The position numbers were made by a program, and so were the translations under genes. Source: Ewingella sp963519305 (GTDB lineage Bacteria > Pseudomonadota > Gammaproteobacteria > Enterobacterales > Enterobacteriaceae). From it: DNA of 64,000 nt. Below the pieces are notes generated by a model. That model did no database searches. It worked only from the letters and a program-made list of their open reading frames with translations, and had not been told where the DNA came from. The DNA lies in assembly GCA_963519305.1 (NCBI GenBank), contig CAUQMS010000011.1:62001-126000 (forward strand). The letters are read 5' to 3'. This document shows, in pieces, positions 42,340 to 50,274 of this stretch; the first letter of the stretch is position 1, and each line of letters begins with the position of its first letter.

Positions 42340-43977
42340 ATGACAACTAATTATATTTTTGTGACCGGCGGGGTCGTATCCTCTCTGGGTAAAGGCATTG
42401 CCGCAGCCTCTCTGGCGGCTATTCTCGAAGCCCGTGGCCTCAACGTGACCATGATGAAACTGGACCCGTATATCAACGTGGATCCCGGTACTATGAGCCC
42501 GACCCAACACGGCGAAGTCTTCGTTACCGAAGATGGCGCTGAAACGGATCTGGACCTTGGTCACTACGAGCGCTTCATTCGCACCAAAATGACCCGCCGC
42601 AATAACTTCACTACCGGGCGTATCTACTCCGACGTGCTGCGTAAAGAGCGCCGCGGCGACTATCTCGGCGCAACCATTCAGGTTATCCCGCACATCACCA
42701 ATAACATCAAAGAACGCATCATCGAAGGCGGCGAAGGCCATGATGTTGTGCTGGTGGAAATTGGCGGTACCGTAGGTGATATCGAATCCCTGCCGTTCTT
42801 GGAAGCGATTCGCCAGATGGCGGTTGATGTGGGCCGTGAGCACACGCTGTATATGCACCTGACGCTGGTGCCGTATATGGCGGCTGCCGGTGAAGTAAAA
42901 ACCAAACCAACCCAGCACTCGGTGAAAGAGCTGCTGTCGATTGGTATCCAGCCAGACGTGTTGATTTGCCGTTCGGACCGTGCCGTACCGGCCAACGAAC
43001 GCGCCAAAATCGCGCTGTTCTGTAACGTGCCGGAAAAAGCCGTTATCTCGCTTAAAGATGTTGATTCCATTTATAAAATCCCGGCCCTATTGAAATCTCA
43101 GGGTCTGGACGACTATATTTGTAAGCGCTTTAATCTGACCCCGCCGGAAGCCAATCTGAGCGAGTGGGAACAGGTTGTGTACGAAGAAGCTAATCCGGGT
43201 GGCGAAGTCACTATCGGAATGGTGGGTAAATACATTGAGCTGCCAGACGCTTATAAGTCTGTGATTGAAGCACTCAAACACGGCGGGCTGAAAAATCGCC
43301 TGACGGTGAACATCAAACTTATCGACTCTCAGGATGTCGAAACGCGTGGTGTAGAAGTGCTGAAAGGGCTGGACGCGATCCTTATCCCAGGTGGCTTCGG
43401 CTACCGTGGTGTGGAAGGCAAAGTGACGACCGCCCGCTATGCGCGTGAAAACAACATCCCATATCTCGGTATTTGTCTGGGGATGCAGGTGGCATTGATG
43501 GAGTTTGCCCGCAACGTCGTGGGTATGGAAAATGCCAACTCAACCGAATTTGTGCCAGACTGTAAGTTCCCGGTTGTGGCACTGATCACCGAATGGCGCG
43601 ATGAGGACGGGAACGTAGAAGTCCGTTCTGAAGAGAGTGATTTAGGCGGCACCATGCGTGTGGGCGGACAGCAATGTCACCTGACCGACGGTAGCCTGGT
43701 TCGCGAGATGTACGGCGAGCCAACAATAGTTGAACGCCATCGTCACCGCTACGAAGTAAATAATATGCTGCTTAAACCTATCGAAGCCGCAGGTTTACGC
43801 GTTGCAGGACGCTCTGGCGATAAGCAACTGGTGGAAATTATTGAGTTGCCGAACCATCCATGGTTTGTGGCTTGCCAGTTCCACCCGGAATTTACGTCAA
43901 CGCCGCGTGATGGTCATCCGTTGTTTGCAGGCTTTGTGAAGGCTGCCGGTGAGTATCAAAAGCGTCAGGTAAAATAA
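42340..43977 (+). CDS. pyrG: CTP synthase
   Basis: PyrG aminates UTP to CTP using glutamine. The 545 residues comprise an N-terminal ATP-dependent amidoligase (FVTGGVVSSLGKGI, KLDPYINVDPGTMSPTQHGE) and a C-terminal class I glutaminase with the nucleophile Cys in LGICLGMQ and the His/Glu pair in FHPEFTS. It precedes eno by 79 bases, as in most enterobacteria. Confidence 0.98.
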   Translation: MTTNYIFVTGGVVSSLGKGIAAASLAAILEARGLNVTMMKLDPYINVDPGTMSPTQHGEVFVTEDGAETDLDLGHYERFIRTKMTRRNNFTTGRIYSDVLRKERRGDYLGATIQVIPHITNNIKERIIEGGEGHDVVLVEIGGTVGDIESLPFLEAIRQMAVDVGREHTLYMHLTLVPYMAAAGEVKTKPTQHSVKELLSIGIQPDVLICRSDRAVPANERAKIALFCNVPEKAVISLKDVDSIYKIPALLKSQGLDDYICKRFNLTPPEANLSEWEQVVYEEANPGGEVTIGMVGKYIELPDAYKSVIEALKHGGLKNRLTVNIKLIDSQDVETRGVEVLKGLDAILIPGGFGYRGVEGKVTTARYARENNIPYLGICLGMQVALMEFARNVVGMENANSTEFVPDCKFPVVALITEWRDEDGNVEVRSEESDLGGTMRVGGQQCHLTDGSLVREMYGEPTIVERHRHRYEVNNMLLKPIEAAGLRVAGRSGDKQLVEIIELPNHPWFVACQFHPEFTSTPRDGHPLFAGFVKAAGEYQKRQVK

Positions 43978-44056
43978 ATATAGGGGAAGCAACATGCCGC
44001 TAATGCGATCTGCTGCTTGTCTGAAGCTTTAGTTAACTTGTACTGAGGAAATCTTA

Positions 44057-45361
44057 ATGTCTAAAATCGTTAAAGTTATCGGCCGTGAAATCATCGACTC
44101 CCGTGGTAACCCGACTGTAGAAGCTGAAGTTCATCTGGAAGGCGGTTTCGTTGGTCTGGCAGCTGCACCATCAGGCGCATCTACAGGTTCCCGTGAAGCA
44201 CTGGAACTGCGTGACGGTGATAAATCCCGTTTTCTGGGTAAAGGCGTACTGAAAGCCGTTGCTGCAGTCAATGGCCCGATTGCTCAGGCTGTAACCGGTA
44301 AAGATGCGAAAGACCAGGCTAACATCGACAAGATCATGATCGATCTTGATGGTACTGAGAACAAATCTAAGTTCGGTGCCAACGCGATTCTGGCTGTTTC
44401 CCTGGCTGCTGCTAAAGCGGCTGCTGCTTCTAAAGGTCTGCCACTGTACGCTCACATCGCAGAACTGAACGGCACCCCAGGCAAATATTCTATGCCACTG
44501 CCAATGATGAACATCATCAACGGCGGCGAACACGCTGATAACAACGTTGATATTCAAGAGTTCATGATTCAGCCTGTTGGCGCGAAAACTCTGAAAGAAG
44601 CCATCCGTATGGGTTCTGAAGTGTTCCACACCCTGGCTAAAGTTCTGAAATCTAAAGGCATGGGTACTGCTGTTGGTGACGAAGGTGGCTATGCGCCAAA
44701 CCTGGGTTCTAACGCAGAAGCTCTGGCTGTTATCGCTGAAGCAGTAGCAGCAGCAGGTTACGAGCTGGGTAAAGACATTACTCTGGCGATGGACTGTGCA
44801 GCATCAGAATTCTACAAAGACGGCAAATACGTTCTGGCCGGCGAAGGCAACAAAGCCTTCACTTCTGAAGAGTTCACTCACTTCCTGGAAGATCTGACCA
44901 AACAGTACCCAATCGTCTCTATCGAAGACGGTCTGGACGAATCTGATTGGGATGGTTTCGCATACCAGACTAAAGTTCTGGGCGACAAAATCCAGCTGGT
45001 AGGTGACGATCTGTTCGTAACCAACACCAAAATCCTGAAAGAAGGTATCGACAAAGGTATCGTTAACTCCATCTTGATCAAATTCAACCAGATCGGTTCA
45101 CTGACCGAAACTCTGGCTGCGATCAAAATGGCGAAAGATGCTGGCTACACTGCCGTTATCTCTCACCGTTCAGGCGAAACCGAAGATGCAACGATTGCCG
45201 ACCTGGCAGTAGGTACTGCAGCGGGCCAGATCAAAACCGGTTCTATGAGCCGTTCTGACCGTGTTGCTAAGTACAACCAGCTGATTCGTATCGAAGAAGC
45301 ACTGGCTGCACAGGGTACACCTGCTCCGTTCAACGGTCTGAAAGAAGTTAAAGGCCAGTAA
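44057..45361 (+). CDS. eno: Enolase
   Basis: Eno converts 2-phosphoglycerate to phosphoenolpyruvate and is also a part of the RNA degradosome. The 434-residue protein shows the substrate and Mg2+ segments GASTGSREALELRD, MDCAASEFY, SIEDGLDE and ISHRSGETEDATIADLAVG, and the catalytic lysine in LIKFNQIGSLTE. Codon use is strongly biased to the E. coli-type optimal set, unlike its neighbours, as expected for one of the most abundant proteins. GAGGAA precedes the ATG. Confidence 0.99.
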   Translation: MSKIVKVIGREIIDSRGNPTVEAEVHLEGGFVGLAAAPSGASTGSREALELRDGDKSRFLGKGVLKAVAAVNGPIAQAVTGKDAKDQANIDKIMIDLDGTENKSKFGANAILAVSLAAAKAAAASKGLPLYAHIAELNGTPGKYSMPLPMMNIINGGEHADNNVDIQEFMIQPVGAKTLKEAIRMGSEVFHTLAKVLKSKGMGTAVGDEGGYAPNLGSNAEALAVIAEAVAAAGYELGKDITLAMDCAASEFYKDGKYVLAGEGNKAFTSEEFTHFLEDLTKQYPIVSIEDGLDESDWDGFAYQTKVLGDKIQLVGDDLFVTNTKILKEGIDKGIVNSILIKFNQIGSLTETLAAIKMAKDAGYTAVISHRSGETEDATIADLAVGTAAGQIKTGSMSRSDRVAKYNQLIRIEEALAAQGTPAPFNGLKEVKGQ

Positions 45362-45389
45362 TTACTGAGCTGTTAACGCTTTCTGAAAA

Positions 45390-45411
45390 ACCCGCTCCGG
45401 CGGGTTTTTTT
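45390..45411 (+). terminator. eno terminator
   Basis: ACCCGC-TCCG-GCGGGT is followed by seven T residues, 28 bases after the stop. Confidence 0.92.
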
Positions 45412-45540
45412 ATGTCTGTCATTGGGGGGCTGAAAACGGCGGTCGCGCAGTCTGCCATACTCATTTACAGCACAGGTTTGGCCTGACAGCGCTTATCTGT
45501 GATAATGCGCGCTGATTTTTTAGAGATGACTGAGATAACC

Positions 45541-46212
45541 ATGCAGTACCCGATTAATGAAATGTTCGAAACCCTGCAAGGGGAAGGCTATTTTACCGGC
45601 GTGCCGGCCATTTTTGTGCGCCTGCAGGGCTGCCCTGTCGGTTGTAGCTGGTGCGATACTAAACATACCTGGGACAAAATTGCCGATCGGGAAGTCGACG
45701 TGCAGCGGATCTTGGTAAAAACCAAAGAGAGCGATGCCTGGGGCAACGCGACTGCTGAACAGTTACTGCAAATTATTGAACAACAGGGCTATACCGCGCT
45801 TCACGTGGTGATCACCGGCGGTGAGCCGTGTATCTATGACCTGCAGCCTTTGACGTCATTATTAGAATTGAACGGTTTTAGTTGCCAGATTGAAACCAGC
45901 GGAACACACGAAGTACGCTGTTCGGTCAATACCTGGGTGACGGTATCGCCGAAAGTGAATATGCGGGGCGGCTATGACATTCTGCCGCAGGCGCTGAAAC
46001 GTGCGGATGAAGTGAAACATCCGGTAGCCCGTCAGCGCGACATTGATGCGCTCGAAGTGTTACTCGCCACGCTGACCGATGAGAAGTCACGCATCATCGC
46101 ATTACAGCCCATCAGCCAAAAAGAAGAAGCCACCAAATTATGCATTGCGACCTGCATTGCAAAAAATTGGCGGTTATCAATGCAGACCCATAAGTACCTT
46201 AATATCGCCTGA
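45541..46212 (+). CDS. queE: 7-carboxy-7-deazaguanine synthase
   Basis: QueE is a radical-SAM enzyme that contracts the pterin ring of 6-carboxy-tetrahydropterin to CDG, the second QueD-QueE step in queuosine synthesis. The [4Fe-4S] motif CPVGCSWC has CX3CX2C spacing, and the SAM-binding GGEP is seen in VVITGGEPCIYD. The 223-residue form starting at ATG 45541 (MQYPINEMF) is colinear with E. coli. It ends directly at an ERIC-like element and converges on queD. Confidence 0.96.
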   Translation: MQYPINEMFETLQGEGYFTGVPAIFVRLQGCPVGCSWCDTKHTWDKIADREVDVQRILVKTKESDAWGNATAEQLLQIIEQQGYTALHVVITGGEPCIYDLQPLTSLLELNGFSCQIETSGTHEVRCSVNTWVTVSPKVNMRGGYDILPQALKRADEVKHPVARQRDIDALEVLLATLTDEKSRIIALQPISQKEEATKLCIATCIAKNWRLSMQTHKYLNIA

Positions 46213-46312
46213 TACCCTTCATCCTTCGCGTTTTCTCTGCGTTGGCTGCTCTTGTTCGCCTGGATACACCAAAGGCAGGCGCCTCCAGGGCGACATGAAT
46301 GATTTTGGGTAT
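46212..46312. repeat. Short ERIC-type element between queE and queD
   Basis: This 101-base element is bounded by ATACCC and GGGTAT. It shares its ends (ATACCCTTCATCCTTC; GAATGATTTTGGGTAT) with the elements at 46742 and 50130, but its middle differs. Its first A is the last base of the queE stop codon. It fills the queE-queD gap. Confidence 0.7.
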
Positions 46313-46319
46313 CGGTTGA

Positions 46320-46679
46320 TCAGCCTTTATAAACGCAGCCCGCGGTACAGGTTTCTTTTACGCGCACGGCGCTAAGTAATGGCAGTTTCGGCTTCATCTC
46401 ATTCCAGATCCACTCGGCCAGCACTTCGCTGGTCGGGTTTTCTAATCCCGGAATGTCGTTCAGATTATAGTGATCCAGACGATCCAAAGTCGGATTGAAC
46501 GCGGCCTTCAGATCGGCAAAATCCATCACCCAACCGGTATGGGGATCCACTTCACCGGTAATTTCAATACGCACGGTGAAAGAGTGACCGTGCAGACGGC
46601 CGCATTTGTGGCCTGCTGGCACATTCGGTAAATGGTGCGCGGCTTCGAACTGGAAATCTTTAAACAGTGTGGTGGTCAT
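46320..46679 (-). CDS. queD: 6-carboxy-5,6,7,8-tetrahydropterin synthase
   Basis: QueD turns dihydroneopterin triphosphate into 6-carboxy-tetrahydropterin, the substrate of QueE. The 119-residue PTPS-family protein has its zinc histidines in EAAHHLP and RLHGHSF, the catalytic cysteine in HKCGRLHG, and the DHYNLND and PTSEVLAEWIW segments. It converges on queE with an ERIC-type repeat between them. Confidence 0.96.
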   Translation of the reverse strand: MTTTLFKDFQFEAAHHLPNVPAGHKCGRLHGHSFTVRIEITGEVDPHTGWVMDFADLKAAFNPTLDRLDHYNLNDIPGLENPTSEVLAEWIWNEMKPKLPLLSAVRVKETCTAGCVYKG

Positions 46680-47039
46680 AGCGCTTTCTCATTGCTCAAA
46701 AAACGCGGCATAGTAGCGGATATCGGCCCTTCACGCCACGAATACCCTTCATTCTTACGTCGCAGGGGCGTTGGCTGCCTTCACTCACCCAGGTCACTTA
46801 GTTTACGAAGCTCCTTGGGATTATGAGCCTTGATAAGGCCCACCCTTCGGGCCAGCGTAAGCGCTGTTCAAATTGGCCTATGACTAATTTGTCGTTCAGT
46901 TGCCGCCTACCTGCAACGCGAATGATTTTGGGTATATCAAGAAGCCTTAAGCTGTACAAGGCGTTACCAACCACTGCTTTACTCAGCCCGTTTCACTGGC
47001 TTAAAGTGAGCCCAGTGAGACTAACCTCTTGAGTGAATA
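46680..47039. other. queD-hydrolase intergenic region
   Basis: These 360 bases hold an ERIC element with an internal insertion (46742-46935), and about 60 and 104 bases of unique DNA on its two sides that must contain the divergent promoters of queD and the hydrolase gene. No gene is seen. Confidence 0.6.
46742..46935. repeat. ERIC element with ~70-base internal insertion
   Basis: The ends ATACCC/GGGTAT, the central GTCACTTA...AAGCTCC region and the right arm TTGCCGCCTACCTGCAACGCG match the ERIC pattern. Compared with the 125-base copy at 50130, it holds about 69 extra bases at roughly 46823-46892, including a GGCCC...GGGCC repeat. ERIC copies with insertions of about this size are described in enterobacteria. 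Confidence 0.85.
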
Positions 47040-48032
47040 ATGATTACTGTGCTGCGATGGGCCATATTATCAGTGCTTTTCTCTGCGGGCGTCAGTGCAG
47101 AAACCCTGCCGCCGACGGTTGCGCCTAAAACGGCAGCAGCCAACGTAGATGTGAAAGCCACCAAAACCACTATTTCTGGTCAATCTGCTGCCCTGACTTT
47201 CCCTCCGGGATCCGGGAGTTTCCGTATTCCTCTGGCGCAAGGGAAGAAGAGTCTGGAAGTTTTTAGCTATCAGCCAGTGGGGGCAGATGCCACAACACCG
47301 ATTGTGATCGTCATGACCGGCGTTGATCGTAATGCGGCAACCTATCGAAATGACTGGATGACGGTCGCAGATCAATACCATCTTCGGGTGATCGTTCCAC
47401 GTTTTAGCGAGCAGGACTTCCCCGGTGCGGCAGGCTATAACCTTGGCAATCTGGTGGATGCCAAAACCCATCGTAAATTACCCGCTTCCCAATGGGCGTT
47501 TACCCTTGTGGATACGGTGTTCAGCCAGCTACAGAAACAGGGTGTTACCCGCCAGCAGCAATATTATCTTTTCGGCAACAGTGCCGGCTGTCAGTTTGTT
47601 CATCGGATGCTGACCCTGTTACCGCAGCCGCAGGTGAAAGCGGCGGTCTGCGCGGCGGCAGGCTGGTGGACTTTACCAGATACCGACCAGCGCTGGCCTT
47701 ATGGTTTACGCGAATCACCGGTGCCCGTGAGTCAGCAGCAGCTGGCCAGTTACTTTGCCAAGCCGATGCTGATTGCCGTCGGTAGCGAAGACGATGACCC
47801 GGAAAACCATCTGTTGCGCCGTTCCAAGCAGGCGATGGCGCAGGGCAGTAACCGTCTGGAGCGTGCCGAAAGCTACTTCACCACCTCCCAGCAGCGCGCC
47901 GAGCAGAACAACACGCCGTTCAACTGGCACTTTATGGATCTGCCGGATATCGGCCACAGCGGCAGTAAGATGTCGGTGTTTGCCGCCGGGCAGTTTGCCT
48001 GGTTTGAACAGCACGGTGAGTTCCATCTTTGA
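47040..48032 (+). CDS. Exported alpha/beta-hydrolase, function unknown
   Basis: This 330-residue protein has an N-terminal signal peptide (cleaved after about residue 20, GVSAE). Its hydrolase pattern is a G-N-S-A-G nucleophile elbow (FGNSAGCQFVHRM), a likely acid in VGSEDDDPENH and the histidine in LPDIGHSG. It resembles the poly(3-hydroxybutyrate) depolymerase/esterase-like group more than lipases; the substrate is unknown. I know no E. coli equivalent between queD and cysJ. It lies between two ERIC elements, is monocistronic and has a strong terminator, so it may be an accessory gene. Confidence 0.8.
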   Translation: MITVLRWAILSVLFSAGVSAETLPPTVAPKTAAANVDVKATKTTISGQSAALTFPPGSGSFRIPLAQGKKSLEVFSYQPVGADATTPIVIVMTGVDRNAATYRNDWMTVADQYHLRVIVPRFSEQDFPGAAGYNLGNLVDAKTHRKLPASQWAFTLVDTVFSQLQKQGVTRQQQYYLFGNSAGCQFVHRMLTLLPQPQVKAAVCAAAGWWTLPDTDQRWPYGLRESPVPVSQQQLASYFAKPMLIAVGSEDDDPENHLLRRSKQAMAQGSNRLERAESYFTTSQQRAEQNNTPFNWHFMDLPDIGHSGSKMSVFAAGQFAWFEQHGEFHL

Positions 48033-48054
48033 GCCTGCTGAAAAATATTTTTGC

Positions 48055-48075
48055 CCCCGCTGCGGCGGGGTTTTT
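48055..48075 (+). terminator. Terminator of the hydrolase gene
   Basis: CCCCGC-TGCG-GCGGGG is followed by TTTTT. Confidence 0.9.
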
Positions 48076-48123
48076 CTTTGTATAACAGACAGTTTTGAAT
48101 GAATGACCGGACGTGGATTTTTT

Positions 48124-48176
48124 AATAACCATTTCAGTAAGATAAAAATTCATTCTTACCACTTTTGATGGTTATT
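48124..48176. promoter_or_regulatory. Inverted repeat in the cysJ upstream region (possible CysB region)
   Basis: AATAACCAT and ATGGTTATT are perfect 9-bp arms 35 bases apart in AT-rich DNA, about 150 bases before cysJ. The right arm continues into TTATTCC, which resembles CysB half-sites. cysJIH is activated by CysB in relatives; assigning this repeat to CysB is a guess. Confidence 0.35.
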
Positions 48177-48327
48177 CCTATCTCTAAAACCACTTAGTCA
48201 TTTTGGTTATTTATTATTTCCATCACTTCTTTAATTGTTATCATCCGGCTGGTTAACCTTACAAACTCTCCAGGCCTGTTTTGGCCGGACAGACGACTGG
48301 CTTTTGCATAAGGGAATTCGTACCGCG

Positions 48328-50130
48328 ATGACGACTCAGGCTCCTCCAACTTCTATGCTTCCTCTGACGGCGGAGCAACTGGCCCGCCTCCAATCGACGA
48401 TTGGTGAATACTCACCCACGCAACTGGCCTGGCTTTCCGGTTATTTCTGGGGAATGGTTAACCAGCAGCCGGGTTCCGTTGCTGCCAGTGCGCCAGCGGT
48501 AGCCGCCGCGGCGATCACCCTGATCTCTGCCTCTCAGACCGGCAATGCGCGCCGGTTAGCGGAGCAACTGCGTGACGATCTGGTGGCCGCGAAACTGAAC
48601 GTCAATCTGATCAATGCCAGAGATTACAAATTCAAGCAAATCGGCCAGGAAAAACTGCTGCTGATTGTCGCATCCACGCAGGGTGAGGGCGAACAGGCGG
48701 AAGAAGCGGTCGCACTGCATAAATTCCTGCAGTCCAAAAAAGCCCCACAGATGAAAGAGACCGCATTTGCGGTATTTGCGCTGGGCGATACCTCTTACGA
48801 ATTCTTCTGTCAGGCGGGCAAAGACTTTGATAACCGGCTTGGTGAACTCGGTGCAGAGCGCCTGCTCGACCGCGTGGACGCCGACGTTGAGTATCACGTG
48901 CAGGCTGAAGCCTGGCGTAAGCAGATTGTCGAGGTGCTTAAACAGCGCGTCCCTGCTGATACCACCGGACAGCCGGTTGCGACGCTGGCCGGTGCGGTCA
49001 ATCAAATTGACAGCAGCCCCTATACTAAAGAGCAGCCACTGACCGCGCTGCTCTCCGTGAACCAGAAAATTACCGGCCGCGATTCAGACAAAGACGTACG
49101 CCATATCGAGATTGATCTGGGCGATTCCGGCCTGCGTTACCAGCCGGGAGACGCCCTCGGCGTCTGGTTTGAAAATTGCCCGGCGCTGGTGCAGGAACTG
49201 GTCGAACTGCTGTGGTTGAAAGGCGATGAGCTGGTCGAAGTGAACAGTAAAACGCTCACGCTGAGCGACGCATTACAACGCCACATTGAGCTGACGCAAA
49301 ACACCACGCCAATTGTCGAGAAATATGCCGCGCTGTGCCGCGATGAGAAACTGACCGCGCTGCTGGCCGACAAACCTGCTTTGCAGCACTTTGCCCAAAC
49401 AACGCCGTTTGTTGACATGGTGCGTCAGGCACCGACCGAACTGGACGCGCAGCAGCTGATTGATCTGCTGCGTCCGCTGACGCCGCGTCTCTATTCCATT
49501 GCGTCATCGCAGGCAGAAGCCGAATCAGAAGTGCATATCACCGTAGGTGCCGTGCGCTATGACATTGATGGCCGCGCCCGCAGCGGTGGTGCGTCAGGAT
49601 ATCTGGCTGACCGTCTGGAAGAGGACGGAGAGGTACGGGTGTTTATCGAACATAACGATAACTTCCGTCTGCCCTCTAATCCGGAAGCACCCGTGATTAT
49701 GATTGGTCCGGGAACCGGCATCGCGCCGTTCCGCGCCTTTATGCAGCAGCGCGAAAACGACGGTGCCGGCGGGAAGAACTGGCTGTTCTTCGGCAACCCG
49801 CACTTTACCGATGATTTCTTGTATCAGGTGGAGTGGCAGCGCTACGTCAAAGAGGGTCTGCTGACACATATCTCTCTCGCCTGGTCACGCGATCAGGCAG
49901 AAAAAGTCTACGTTCAGGACAAGCTGCGCGAAAGTCGAGCAGAAGTCTGGCAGTGGTTGCAGGAAGGTGCGCACATTTATGTGTGTGGTGATGCTAACCG
50001 CATGGCGAAAGATGTCGAGCAGGCGCTGCTGGAAATCATTGCAGAACAGGGCTCGATGGATCTGGAAACCGCCGACGAATTCTTAAGCGAATTACGTCAG
50101 GATCGCCGCTATCAGCGCGACGTTTACTAA
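48328..50130 (+). CDS. cysJ: Sulfite reductase flavoprotein (alpha) subunit
   Basis: CysJ carries electrons from NADPH through FAD and FMN to CysI for the six-electron reduction of sulfite. The 600 residues comprise a flavodoxin domain (SASQTGNARRLAEQL, ASTQGEGEQAEEA), an FAD domain (RLYSIASS, GGASGYLAD) and an NADPH domain (MIGPGTGIAPFRAF, CGDANRMAKDV), ending in YQRDVY as in E. coli. ATG 48328 restores the family N-terminus MTTQAPPTS; the ribosome site AGGGA is rather far upstream. The stop codon is fused to an ERIC element. Confidence 0.97.
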   Translation: MTTQAPPTSMLPLTAEQLARLQSTIGEYSPTQLAWLSGYFWGMVNQQPGSVAASAPAVAAAAITLISASQTGNARRLAEQLRDDLVAAKLNVNLINARDYKFKQIGQEKLLLIVASTQGEGEQAEEAVALHKFLQSKKAPQMKETAFAVFALGDTSYEFFCQAGKDFDNRLGELGAERLLDRVDADVEYHVQAEAWRKQIVEVLKQRVPADTTGQPVATLAGAVNQIDSSPYTKEQPLTALLSVNQKITGRDSDKDVRHIEIDLGDSGLRYQPGDALGVWFENCPALVQELVELLWLKGDELVEVNSKTLTLSDALQRHIELTQNTTPIVEKYAALCRDEKLTALLADKPALQHFAQTTPFVDMVRQAPTELDAQQLIDLLRPLTPRLYSIASSQAEAESEVHITVGAVRYDIDGRARSGGASGYLADRLEEDGEVRVFIEHNDNFRLPSNPEAPVIMIGPGTGIAPFRAFMQQRENDGAGGKNWLFFGNPHFTDDFLYQVEWQRYVKEGLLTHISLAWSRDQAEKVYVQDKLRESRAEVWQWLQEGAHIYVCGDANRMAKDVEQALLEIIAEQGSMDLETADEFLSELRQDRRYQRDVY

Positions 50131-50254
50131 TACCCTGCATCCTTCAAATTGCAGGGGTGTTGGCTTCCTTTAGTCACCCGAATCACTTACTTGTGTAAGC
50201 TCATCGGGGTTCCTTCAGTTGTCGTCTACCTGCAACTCGAATGATTTTGGGTAT
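50130..50254. repeat. Full-length ERIC element inside the cysJIH operon
   Basis: This 125-base element is bounded by ATACCC and GGGTAT, with long imperfect inverted arms (CTTCAAATTGCAGG and CCTGCAACTCGAATG) and the central CACTTACTTGTGTAAG core typical of ERIC. The first base is the final A of the cysJ stop codon, and it ends about 20 bases before the cysI start, so it makes up almost the whole intercistronic gap and is transcribed as part of the operon. Confidence 0.9.
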
Positions 50255-50274
50255 AAAGTTATAAGCGAGAAATG

